DNA from: AWTP1-13 sp963840075
GTDB taxonomy: Bacteria > Pseudomonadota > Alphaproteobacteria > Rhizobiales > Hyphomicrobiaceae
Length of the DNA: 64,000 nucleotides
Assembly: GCA_963840075.1 (NCBI GenBank)
Contig: CAWIXS010000013.1
Span: 1 to 64,000, forward strand
Reading direction: 5' to 3'
Each line of letters begins with the position of its first letter. Position 1 is the stretch's first letter. Shown here one piece after another: positions 1 to 8,349 of this stretch. The notes below the pieces were generated by a model. It saw only the letters and a list, made by a program, of their open reading frames with translations, was not told the DNA's origin and searched no databases. Position numbers and translations under genes: made by a program.

Positions 1-631
1 GGTGGCCCTGGGCGGCCTCCGCAGCGCGGCGCAGGGGCCGTCCGGCGCCTGGTCGAGCGCAACGCATCCTGAGCAGCTAGGACAATTGGAGTAGCTGCAT
101 AGTCGCGCCGCGCGCGGGAGCGGACCCCGTGTCGAAACCGGGTTTTCTGGAAACCCTGTTCGCGACCCGCGCGCACGTGGGCCCCCCGATAGTCCAATTG
201 GGGCTATCGGGCCTTTGGCTCGCGCCCGCGCCGCGAGTGGGGGGAAGCTCTCCCCGCTTGTCGGGGTGGGTTGACGCGGCGTCGGCTCGCCGCCGACGTT
301 GCGCCCTTGTGCCGGACGGCGTAGGTGAAATGGTTGACAGTTTCACACGGCCTGAAACCGTTCGCGTCCGGGCCAGATAGGACGCGCATTGTGCCGGGTT
401 GGCTGAACCGAGAGCGTGGTTCGCCCAAGTATCGTTGTGGTTCAAGGTCGCGACACATAGTGCCGAAGTTCGCGGCCTGCTCGCTCTCGACGTGCTGGAG
501 CGGCGATGGAAGGACCGGTCGGGACACGGCCACCATGCCGGCGGACAGCGAGGGCGCTGGCGTAGCGTTCCGCCGCGACAGCTAGAGGCCATCTGATCCG
601 CTGGCGGGTGCCCTGCAATTGGGTACAGAGG
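1..631. other. No recognisable gene; decayed or non-coding DNA
   Basis: No convincing coding region is visible. One short frame closes with a stop at 70-72 and could be the tail of a gene lying outside the window, but it is too short to name. A perfect 8-bp stem (CCCGATAG / CTATCGGG) with a short loop lies at about 187-213; it has no T-tract, so it is only a possible terminator. The open frames on both strands here have no domain-like sequence. Confidence 0.5.
187..213. terminator. Short hairpin, possible terminator
   Basis: An inverted repeat CCCGATAG...CTATCGGG encloses a loop of about 11 bases. No run of T follows on either side, so rho-independent termination is uncertain. Nothing nearby clearly needs a terminator. 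Confidence 0.2.
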
Positions 632-830
632 ATGTATCCGATCTTCTGCGAGGCCGAGTCCGCCATCGACCCGCAGGCATGGAAGGACTTCGCACACGAG
701 CTTGATGCGGTCATGCCCAAGAAGAGGATCACGAGCGAAGGACGGCAAGAGGGTGCGCACACGCACTTACTACCTGGTGCCCGATCCTGCCGCCGCCGTG
801 GTCGAACTTGCCGATCACAAGCGGGCCTAG
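632..830 (+). pseudogene. Short hypothetical protein, frameshifted remnant
   Basis: From the ATG at 632 the frame reads MYPIFCEAESAIDPQAWKDF and looks protein-like up to about residue 35 (PKKRITSE). The next frame then continues KDGKRVRTRTYYLVPDPAAA and stops at 828-830. Joining the two gives a coherent protein of about 65 residues, so one frameshift near 740 is likely. I do not recognise the family. The following 150 bases before the next gene show nothing. Confidence 0.35.
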
Positions 831-984
831 CGGAAGGGCAGCTCGAAGCGGTAGAGCCTCCTCCTCATAAGTCCGGCCCTTCGCTTGGTCATCTAGCGTC
901 GATGAACCTTCTTGGGAGGCCGTGCGACCAATTGTTCGCATGCGCTCGGGAGCGCAGCTTCGACCTACGAAGGGGAGTTCTTGC

Positions 985-1787
985 ATGACCAGCGGTCGTC
1001 TTAGGCGGCTCAAGAGCCAAGTCCGTGTGATCGCGGCGATTGCCGTGTCACTGGCCCTCGCCCACACACCTGTTGGCGCCCAGCCGCCCGACGCCAAGGA
1101 TGGCGCGGGCACGGCTGCGCCTGCACCTACCCCTGACAATGCCCGCCTGGACGAGCTGCTGGGGTCCAAGGACTATTCGAGGCTTGGCCAGGCGCTCAAC
1201 TCCACTCCCTTGAACAGGCGGCTCGACTGGCTCAAGGATCGATTGATGAGCGGCGGAACGGTGTTTCTGGCCCCTCACTATGTCAATGCTCTTTGGATGG
1301 CGGGGGTCCGGGTGGGAGAAACAAATCCGGACAAGGACATGAGAGTTACCGCCGGGCTGATTACACTCTATGCGTTGCAGGTCATGAGCATCGACGGTGC
1401 CAGGTGCGAGACTCCTCGGCACCGGGCGACCGTGCGGTCCAGTTCCTCACGAGCTTCCGACCTGTCAACGACCATCTCAGGAAGCAGCCGATCGAGACCA
1501 GGATCAAGGTGGTGGATGTGGCCATGAAGATGGAGTGGTCCACCGCACCGAAGCGCAAGGACGATGACTGGCTTTGCCGTGGCGGCCTTGCAGATATGGC
1601 AGCCCGCGTGCAAAGCACGAAGCCGGTGGTGAGCGGCCCCCCGCCCGGGGTGAAGGGGATAAAGCTGTCGGTTTATCCGCCCGCTCCTGGCTGGTCCCCG
1701 AAGTTCCTGCCAAGCGAGAAATACGCTCCGCGCCAGGAGAAGATCCGGGCATCCATGCGGGAGCAGCTGCTGGAGCTGGTCAAGTGA
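985..1787 (+). pseudogene. Secreted hypothetical protein with a frameshift
   Basis: The ATG at 985 begins a clear signal peptide: basic start (MTSGRLRRLKSQ), hydrophobic core (VIAAIAVSLALA), then a VGAQ-type cleavage region. The mature part reads normally to about MSIDGARC (near 1405), after which the coherent sequence continues in another frame as VRDSSAPGDRAVQFLTSF and ends at 1787. One missing base near 1405 explains this. The joined product would be about 266 residues and exported. No family was recognised. It lies among other broken genes, so either true decay or sequence error is possible. Confidence 0.5.
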
Positions 1788-1851
1788 CAGCCAGGGCTTC
1801 CGCGCTCGGCCTCAACGCGGTTGTACAAGTGATTTTTCCTTCGCCCAAGTC

Positions 1852-2448
1852 ATGACGACACGCACGCTCACCCTACCACAAGAGCAGCTCCTCCCGGCGT
1901 GGCGGGCTGCCGTCCTGGCGTACCGGCGCACCTTGCGGGCTACTCGCGAAGACCGGATGGCGTGGCCCGCCGCCTACTCCGCCCTCCGCGAGGTAGTGCC
2001 CGCCATGCCCGAGGCGCAGGCCAAGCAGGAGACCACCCACGCCATCGCCTTCGCGGCGGCGAACCATACGGCTTGGTTCTGGCGTACATGTGGAAGGGGA
2101 CCTTCACAGGGCGACCCTCAAGGGCGTCTGGCTGGGTCTGCATCATCGGCGGCCTACTTGGGGGGCTACGCCGCCTTCACTCCCGTACCCCAGCGCCGGT
2201 GGAGGAAGCGCTCCCGGGGCCAGAATAGGGCCTTGTCGGCCAGCAGGCCGACCAGAACGATCACCAGCATGATGCCGATCACCTGTCAGACAGAATCGAA
2301 AATGTCTTGCCGGTCGGCTCCATGTCGGAATGAGGTCCTGTACCATTTTGGCAACGAGAAGAGGTTCTGTCCTCATCCCAAAGCCTGGCATATGGGTCAG
2401 CAGACCATTCGGGCTCGATACCGGAGACCAGCAGGCAGCCAACCATGA
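1852..2448 (+). pseudogene. Truncated hypothetical protein
   Basis: The first 75 or so residues from the ATG at 1852 (MTTRTLTLPQEQLLPAWRAA, then an alanine- and arginine-rich helical stretch) look like real coding sequence. After about 2085 the frame becomes low-quality sequence and overlaps an unrelated permease tail on the other strand. The gene therefore seems cut by recombination, with the open frame running on by chance to 2448. Function unknown. Confidence 0.3.
2166..2282 (-). pseudogene. C-terminal tail of a NitT/TauT-type ABC transporter permease
   Basis: On the minus strand 38 codons read VIGIMLVIVLVGLLADKALF followed by WPRERFLHRRWGTG and a stop at 2166-2168. A final transmembrane helix followed by a D-x-x-x-F-x-P-x-E-R-x-x-x-R-R-W-G tail is the usual end of permeases of the nitrate/sulfonate/taurine importers. 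A stop codon sits just upstream in the same frame and there is no room for the rest of the permease, so this is a relic. It shows that a transporter operon was once here. Confidence 0.5.
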
Positions 2449-2496
2449 ACACGAACATCGGTGTCGGACCGGCCTCGCGCTGGCCTGCGCGGGGCG

Positions 2497-4119
2497 TTAC
2501 ATCGGCAGTTCCGCTTGCGCGGCCCGCTCCTTGTTGGGCTCCGGCAGCTCGGTCATTGTCGCCTCGGTGAGCAGGAGGACGCTGGCGACCGAGACGGCGT
2601 TTTCGAGCGCGATGCGCACCACCTTGGTGGGGTCGATGATGCCAGCCTCGACCAGATCGACGTACTGCTTGCGCGCGGCATCGAAACCTTGGTTGCCTTT
2701 GCTGTCCAGCATACGGGCTACGACCACGCCGCCGTCGACCGCCGAATTGTCGGCGATCTGGCGGGCAGGGGCATCGAGAGCCCGCTTTAGGATCTGGACG
2801 CCGGTCCGCTCGTCGCCCTCGCACTGGGTCTCGACCTCTGCGACCGCATCCACACACCGCAACAGTGCGAGTCCGCCGCCCGGCACGATACCTTCGCTCA
2901 CCGCAGCCTTGGTGGCGCTGATGGCATCGTCGAGCGCCTCCTTCTTCGACTTCATTTCCAATTCGGACGGTGCGCCCACCCGGATCACCGCGACGCCCCC
3001 TGCAAGCTTGCCCAGCCGTTCCTCAAGCTTCTCGCGGTCGTAGTCGGAGGTGGTCTCTGCAATCTGTTGCTTGATCTGCTTGATGCGACCGTCGATGTCA
3101 GCCTTTTTGCCAGCGCCTTCGACAATGGTGGTGGTCTCCTTCTCGATCGTCACCCGCTTGGCACGGCCCAGCATGTCGAGGTTGACATTCTCAAGCTTGA
3201 TGCCGAGGTCCTCGCTGACCACCTGGCCGCCGGTCAGGCTGGCGATGTCCTCCAGCATCGCCTTGCGGCGGTCGCCGAACCCCGGCGCCTTGACCGCGGC
3301 TACCCTGAGGCCGCCGCGCAGCTTGTTGACAACAAGCGTAGCCAGGGCCTCGCCCTCCACGTCCTCGGCAATCACGAGCAGGGGCTTGCCGGACTGCACC
3401 ACCGCCTCCAGCATGGGTAGCAGCGCCTGCAGGCCGGACAGCTTCTTCTCAGCGATGAGAATAAACGGGTCCTCCAGCTCGGCCAGCATCTTGTCGGCAT
3501 TGGTGATGAAGTAAGGTGAGATGTAGCCGCGATCGAACTGCATGCCTTCGACCACATCGAGCGCAGTCTCGGTCGTCTTCAACTCCTCCACTGTGATCAC
3601 GCCCTCACCGCCGACCTTCTCCATGGCGTCGGCGACCAGCTCGCCGATAGCAGGGTCGTTGTGCGCGGCAATGGTGGCGACCTGGGCTTTCTCCTTGCGC
3701 GCCGCCACAGGCCGCGAGATCGCCTTGAGGCGTTCGATGGCAGCCTTTGCGCCCCGCTCGAGTCCGCGTTTGAGGTCAATGGCGCTGGCGCCGGCGACCA
3801 CGTTGCGCACTCCGTCGGCAAAGATGGCGTGAGCCAGGAGGGCCGCGGTACTAGTGCCGTCGCCCACCGCCTCGCCGGTCTTTTCTGCGGCCTGCCGCAG
3901 CATCTGCGCGCCGAGGTTCTCCTCGGCATCCTTGAGGTCGAACTCCTTGGCGATGGTGACGCCGTCATTGCAGACGATCGGGGCGCCCCACTTCCTCTGC
4001 AGTAGCACCGACTTGGACTTCGGACCCAAGGTCACGCGGACGGCATCGGCAAGCTGGGTGGCGCCGCGCAGGAGCTTCTCGCGCGCCACCGAGCGGAACA
4101 GGACTTGTTTGTGTGCCAT
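2497..4119 (-). CDS. groEL: Chaperonin GroEL (60 kDa), divergent orphan copy
   Basis: This 540-residue protein is a full-length Hsp60, the ATP-driven folding chamber subunit that works with GroES in the cytosol. The N-terminal equatorial domain carries the ATP-site residues D52 (CNDGVTIAKEF) and D87 (GDGTST), where most GroELs read GDGTTT. The apical domain and the second equatorial half are colinear with the family, including the PGGG block. The C-terminus ends ERAAQAELPM and lacks the usual GGM-rich tail. No groES lies beside it, so this looks like an additional GroEL paralogue and not the housekeeping groESL operon. No CIRCE element was seen in the 300 bases upstream. Confidence 0.93.
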   Translation of the reverse strand: MAHKQVLFRSVAREKLLRGATQLADAVRVTLGPKSKSVLLQRKWGAPIVCNDGVTIAKEFDLKDAEENLGAQMLRQAAEKTGEAVGDGTSTAALLAHAIFADGVRNVVAGASAIDLKRGLERGAKAAIERLKAISRPVAARKEKAQVATIAAHNDPAIGELVADAMEKVGGEGVITVEELKTTETALDVVEGMQFDRGYISPYFITNADKMLAELEDPFILIAEKKLSGLQALLPMLEAVVQSGKPLLVIAEDVEGEALATLVVNKLRGGLRVAAVKAPGFGDRRKAMLEDIASLTGGQVVSEDLGIKLENVNLDMLGRAKRVTIEKETTTIVEGAGKKADIDGRIKQIKQQIAETTSDYDREKLEERLGKLAGGVAVIRVGAPSELEMKSKKEALDDAISATKAAVSEGIVPGGGLALLRCVDAVAEVETQCEGDERTGVQILKRALDAPARQIADNSAVDGGVVVARMLDSKGNQGFDAARKQYVDLVEAGIIDPTKVVRIALENAVSVASVLLLTEATMTELPEPNKERAAQAELPM

Positions 4120-4421
4120 GAAAGCTCTCGTGCTCGACTGGCGGGCCAGTGGCCCCTGTAAGGCGTGGGAGACGTCGGGTCTCTCTCTCTCACTACCCGT
4201 TCATGCCTTCACGACGGATCGGCACAGCGCCTTGATGCTGGTCAAATGGCTTGGCTGCCTCGGGTCGCCGCTGGCTTCGCCAGCGCCGTTCGCCGTGTGG
4301 CTGAGAGCCCGGCCGCCAGCAACGATGAGCGACAAAGGTCAAGAGAGCTGTGCTAGGTCGCCCACGAGTAGGTCTTCGCATCAGTTGCCAAGGTGGTCAT
4401 GGCTGGCATGATGTTGATAGA
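4120..4421. other. Intergenic region upstream of groEL
   Basis: This 302-bp gap separates the groEL start from the stop of the upstream hydrolase gene, both on the minus strand. It must carry the groEL promoter, but I could not identify confident -35/-10 boxes, a CIRCE inverted repeat or an RpoH-like site by eye. Confidence 0.4.
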
Positions 4422-5198
4422 TTAACCATCACACAAGACGGCCATGGGTTCTTTCCGGAAGTGCCGGCGCCCTGCACGGAGCTGGAGCCCATCATAGGCG
4501 ATACGCGCGTCCATGCCGTGCTCAAGACCGAGCCGCCGGATGAGCACGTCGATCTGCGCCGCGTTGGCGCGCACGATCGGGGAGCCGCAATGGGTGAAGA
4601 TTGCCTGCCGCACGCCGGCCTCCTCACACCAGTCGAGTTGAGCTGCGATTGGAGCGTGGCCGATCAACGTACTGCCCTTTCGCCGCACCATGGATCGCCG
4701 GACCGTCGCGCCATCGCCGATGTAGACGTCTATGCCGCGAAGCACCGCTGGCCGATCAGGGATCTCAGCCACGTCGGGGATATAGACAACACAACTCCTC
4801 CCCGCGCGGATGCGCAATCCCACTGCCGGGGCGAGCCTCGAGTGCGCGACCGGAAAGGCCTTGAACATGATTTGGTCGATGGCGATGGGCCTGCCCAACG
4901 GCAGCGGACGTCGATCCCGAACCAGGGAGCTGCCAAGCAAGGACCACGTTGTGCTCGTCGCATAAACGGGGCATTGCGCAGCTCCTGCCAGCCCGCCCGC
5001 GTGGTCCGGGTGCGCGTGCGTGAGCACGATGGCTGTCGGGGCAACTGAGCTCAACCGGTGTAACCAGTCCGTCCCGCAATCGATCATGATGCGGCTCTTG
5101 CCATGCTGCAGGAGCAGCGAACTGTGCCGGCGATGCCGCCTGGAGCTAATGGCGATCCCGCCGCGCGTTCCGAGAAACGTAAGTCTCACTCGGCCCAC
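4422..5198 (-). CDS. Metallo-beta-lactamase-fold hydrolase
   Basis: The 258-residue product begins with the typical first strand (VRLTFLGTRGG) and has the metal-binding signature HAHPDH at residues 61-66, preceded by MIDCGTD. Later histidines (VAHSRL, THCGSP) and the aspartate in VVYIPDVAE fit the remaining zinc ligands. The family covers RNase Z-like, PhnP-like and related phosphodiesterases; sequence alone does not fix the substrate. It reads toward groEL with a 300-bp gap, so they are probably separate transcription units. The upstream flank is a gene remnant. Confidence 0.8.
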   Translation of the reverse strand: MGRVRLTFLGTRGGIAISSRRHRRHSSLLLQHGKSRIMIDCGTDWLHRLSSVAPTAIVLTHAHPDHAGGLAGAAQCPVYATSTTWSLLGSSLVRDRRPLPLGRPIAIDQIMFKAFPVAHSRLAPAVGLRIRAGRSCVVYIPDVAEIPDRPAVLRGIDVYIGDGATVRRSMVRRKGSTLIGHAPIAAQLDWCEEAGVRQAIFTHCGSPIVRANAAQIDVLIRRLGLEHGMDARIAYDGLQLRAGRRHFRKEPMAVLCDG

Positions 5199-5216
5199 TC
5201 GTCTGTTCAGAGTCTC

Positions 5217-5420
5217 TCACTTGCCGGCCGCCAGAATCCCGCTGGCCGCCAGCCCGTCGAATACGAACTGCATCGCCACGGCAGCGAGCAGTATGCCGGA
5301 AAGGCGCAGAACGACGTTCTGGGCGGTAACGCCCATGGCGCGGTGAATCTCCTGGGCCATCAGCATGAACAGACCGGCTACGCCCATGACAACCAGGAGG
5401 GCGCCAAGAACGATCGCCAT
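5217..5420 (-). pseudogene. C-terminal remnant of a MarC-family membrane protein
   Basis: The 67-residue frame has two hydrophobic helices and ends VVLRLSGILLAAVAMQFVFD followed by GLAASG. The R-L-x-G-I-L-L-A-A-x-A-x-Q-F-x-x-D-G pattern is the characteristic last helix of MarC/NAAT-type inner-membrane proteins, normally about 200 residues. Only the last third is present. It abuts a truncated P-type ATPase, so both appear to be relics of a rearranged region. Confidence 0.45.
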
Positions 5421-5559
5421 GCCGGCTATCTCGCTTTGCGCCGTGCCTCGGAGGTCTCAGGCCCCGTAATGGTGAACGCGCGACTTGGTCGCGCGAACAC
5501 CATATCCAGCGCGATGTAGGAGCAGGATGATGCCGCCCGAGGTCTGTAGCGCGGGGAGC

Positions 5560-6870
5560 ACCGACGTCGGAGCGTTTCAACGCCGGCGCGTCGTTCACGC
5601 CGTCGCCCGTGACCGCAACAATCTCGTTCAGGTCCTTGAGGGTGTCGATCAGGCGCAGCTTGTGCTCAGGTGAGACGCGGGCAAAAACGTTGACCGTGCG
5701 GATGGCGTCGCGCAACTCCTCGTCCGAAAGGCGCTCCATGTCCTCACCGGTAAGCACCCGGCTGGTGGAGATGCCGATGGCCCGACCGACGGCCTCGGCG
5801 GTTGCCGGATGGCCGCCGGTGATCATGAGGACGCGAATGCCGGAGCAGCGGCGCGTCGCAGGGCGTCGGGAACCTCGGGGCGGGGCGGGTCCCACAGTAG
5901 GATCAAGCCGAGGAAGGCGACCGCCTCGTCATCCTCCTCGGGTTGCCACGCCAGCGCCAGCACGCGATGGCCGCTGGCAGCTTTGGCCTCCCAGATACGC
6001 TTGTCAGCATCATCGAGGGTGCTTCGGGCGATGAGCACCTCCGGTGCGCCCTGAAAGTAAGCCGCGCGCTGGCCGCCGTCGTCGACAGTCACGGCCATGA
6101 ATCTGGACCTGCTGTCGAAGGGGGTGCTCGAGACCCGGGGCAGGCTGCTGATGAGACGATGCGGGTCCACGCCCTGGCCTGCCGCATAGTCGATCAGCGC
6201 AAGGTCCATGGGTCGCCGGCACGTGTACGGATCTCGCGTCGTTGGCCAGCGCCATCGCCTGCAACGCTCTGGCTGCGTCCGGGGCGTCTACGGAGTGCAC
6301 GTGCATGCGGTTCTCCGTCAGCGTTCCCGTCTTGTCGGTGGCGATCGCGGTGACCGAGCCCAGCGCCTCCACGGCGCTGAGCCGCCTGACGATAGCCTTG
6401 CGTCCGGCCAATCGCTCAACACCAAGGGCAAGGGTCAGCGTGAGCGCGGCTGGCAGCCCCTCGGGAACGGCCGCCACGGCCAGGGCCGCCGAGAACAGGA
6501 ACACTTGGCCGAGGCGGCCGATGCCTTCGATCACTACCCCGGCAAGGGTGAGGATTAGACCCAAGGCCAGAATCGCCAGGGCAACTTGGGTCCGGAACTC
6601 GCCGAGCCTGCGCTCGAGGGGTGTCTTGCCCGTCTCGATCCCGCCGATCATGGTGGCGATCCGGCCCATCGTGCTGGCAACGCCGGTGCGCCTCACCTCC
6701 GTGGATCCCTTGCCCCTGACGATGAGGGTGCCGCAGAGGAGCTCTTGGCCACGGTCCTTGTCGGCGGGCAGCGATTCACCCGTGATGATCAACTCATCGG
6801 TGGCGACGCCTTGGCCGACGGCGAGCGTACCGTCATGGGCCTGTCGGGCCCGTCTGGCAAGGGCGTCCTG
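5560..6870 (-). pseudogene. Cation-transporting P-type ATPase, truncated and frameshifted
   Basis: In order along the minus strand are the actuator loop TGES (near 6790), the phosphorylation motif DKTGTLT (near 6330), the nucleotide-binding region (FQGAPEVLIARS near 6050), and the hinge GDGVNDAP (near 5600). The first transmembrane segments before TGES and the final transmembrane segments after the hinge are missing. The middle needs at least two frame changes, near 6210 and near 5840. The organisation resembles Ca2+/Mg2+-type (P2/P3) pumps. It cannot make a working pump as it stands. Boundaries are approximate because both ends dissolve into unrelated sequence. Confidence 0.7.
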
Positions 6871-6992
6871 GAAGCCGGCGGGCCGCCCGGATCGCAGTCT
6901 GGGGCCCCCTGCGTGCCCGCAAACGGCATCTCCAGGGGCCGGCGGCCGGTAGGCAGGGCCGCCTTCCCTCGCGCGGCCCAAGGAGGGAGGCC

Positions 6993-7030
6993 GTGCTCCC
7001 CACTCCCCGCTTGGGGAAAGGGAGTAGAGC
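6993..7030. repeat. GC-rich REP-like palindrome
   Basis: A C-rich arm (CTCCCCACTCCCCGC) followed by a G-rich arm (GGGGAAAGGGAG) makes a hairpin of the same style as the elements at 12840, 27297 and 32952. It sits between the ATPase remnant and the parA promoter region. Confidence 0.4.
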
Positions 7031-7263
7031 CCGCCCTGGCGACGGCCCCAAGGTGTTCACACAAAGCCGCCCGCTGCCGATTTGCCGACCTGCCACGGGG
7101 TGAGCGGTATTTGTCTTGCGTGAGCAAAAACAGGTGCCGCGTACCGATGGCTGGATGGCCGAGGACGGCGGGGAGAGGAGCGTGTGTCGCCCTCCGCGGG
7201 GCCGGTGCGTGGCGTGTGAATTCACGCCGACCCGCCCGCATTAACTGTTTCTTTACCGTTGGA

Positions 7264-7314
7264 CTTGTGATAGCAACTCGTGAAGCTTGTGCTAGCAACC
7301 GACGCACTAGCAAC
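7264..7314. promoter_or_regulatory. Iteron-like direct repeats upstream of parA
   Basis: Two 14-bp copies of CTTGTG(A/C)TAGCAAC lie at 7264-7277 and 7286-7299, exactly 22 bp apart. A third, shorter copy, CACTAGCAAC, ends at 7314. The array is 24 bp upstream of the parA start. Its position and about two-helical-turn spacing fit an operator or partition site for the ribbon-helix-helix protein encoded downstream. This role is inferred. Confidence 0.5.
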
Positions 7315-7337
7315 GTCCGGCGAAGGAAACGGCCGCC

Positions 7338-7991
7338 ATGAAAGTCTGGAGCATCGTCAATCCGAAGGGTGGGGCGGGGAAGACCACGCTCGCCCTGCAC
7401 CTCGCCATCGCCGCCTCTGAGGATCTCAAGGTGCTGGTGATCGACCTCGACTCCCAGGAGTCGGCCGAGCGCTGGCACGCGATCCGGCAGCGCATCACCG
7501 GCAGCAAGGACGATCCGAGCATTGCGGCGGGGCCCTACACCAAGCTTCCCGACATGCTGCGGACCGCGAAACGGCTCGGCGCCGATCTCGTGCTGATCGA
7601 CACGCCGCCGCGGCTCGACAAGGCGATCGCCGCGACCATCGGGCCCGCCACGCTGGTGCTGGTGCCGCTCAAGACCTCGATTCTCGATCTGCAGGCCCTG
7701 CAGGACTGTGCCCGCGTCGTCGCCAAGGCCAGGGACAAGACCGTCGTGATCCTGAACGCCGTGCCGACCGATCGCAGCCGGGAGGCGACCGTCAAGGACG
7801 CCCTGCGCTACGCCGGCCGTCACGAGCTCGAGGTGCTGCCGGAGCGGCTCAGCGACGCGCCGGCCTACGCGCAGGGGCTCAAGAGCGGTCGCAGCGCAAC
7901 GGAGACCCACAAGAATGGCAAGGAAGCAAGGGAAATCAACGCGCTCCTTGAAGCCCTCTGGTCGCGCGACGGCGACAGCACGGATGCCTGA
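7338..7991 (+). CDS. ParA-family ATPase
   Basis: The 217-residue protein opens with the deviant Walker A motif of ParA/MinD ATPases (NPKGGAGKTT, residues 8-17), then VLVIDLDSQ (Walker A') and LVLIDTPP (Walker B). It is short and lacks an N-terminal DNA-binding domain, as in the small ParA type found with RHH partners in plasmid partition. It starts 24 bp after three direct repeats and overlaps the next gene by 8 bp, so the two are probably cotranslated. Likely role: ATP-dependent positioning or segregation of DNA or of a protein complex. The chromosomal neighbourhood with a caspase-like gene makes classical plasmid partition uncertain. Confidence 0.88.
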   Translation: MKVWSIVNPKGGAGKTTLALHLAIAASEDLKVLVIDLDSQESAERWHAIRQRITGSKDDPSIAAGPYTKLPDMLRTAKRLGADLVLIDTPPRLDKAIAATIGPATLVLVPLKTSILDLQALQDCARVVAKARDKTVVILNAVPTDRSREATVKDALRYAGRHELEVLPERLSDAPAYAQGLKSGRSATETHKNGKEAREINALLEALWSRDGDSTDA

Positions 7992-8301
7992 CGTGGAGCC
8001 TGGGGAGTCGATGACCGACGCCATCAAGGCGGTCGCCACCGGTCACGCACGGGTCAGGCCTACGACAGCTCCGGTGCGCGGCAGGCCGTCCCTCACCGAC
8101 GCCATGAAGGACGTGGCGAGCCGCGGGCGCAAGCCGCCGGCGACGCGCGCCGGCCGCAAGGGCATCGTCATCTACGTCGAGCCGGATGTGGCCGACGCCA
8201 TCCGGCGGCTCGCGGCGGAGTTCAACACCACCGTCCAGGCCCTCGGCATCACAGCCTTCGAGCTCCTGCTCGCCAAGCTCGGAGAGCCGCGGCCGGGCTA
8301 G
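7984..8301 (+). CDS. Small ribbon-helix-helix protein, putative ParA partner with TDA-K motifs
   Basis: The 105-residue product has a basic, disordered N-terminus and a C-terminal segment (KGIVIYVEPDVADAIRRLA) with the strand-helix-helix pattern of ribbon-helix-helix DNA-binding proteins. The N-terminal half contains two copies of a short motif, SMTDAIKAVA (residues 9-18) and SLTDAMKDVA (36-45). The same motif occurs twice at the start of the caspase-like protein encoded next. The ATG at 7984 overlaps the parA stop. It probably binds the repeats upstream of parA and acts as ParA's DNA adaptor or repressor; this is inference from size, fold and order. Confidence 0.7.
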   Translation: MPDVEPGESMTDAIKAVATGHARVRPTTAPVRGRPSLTDAMKDVASRGRKPPATRAGRKGIVIYVEPDVADAIRRLAAEFNTTVQALGITAFELLLAKLGEPRPG

Positions 8302-8349
8302 CGGAGCCACGGATCGCGGCCGGTTCACGAAGTGTGAAGGGGTGCACAC

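Noticed and set aside
4120..4421. CIRCE/HrcA or RpoH control of groEL
   Set aside because: No GAGTGCTAA-type inverted repeat and no clear heat-shock promoter could be found.
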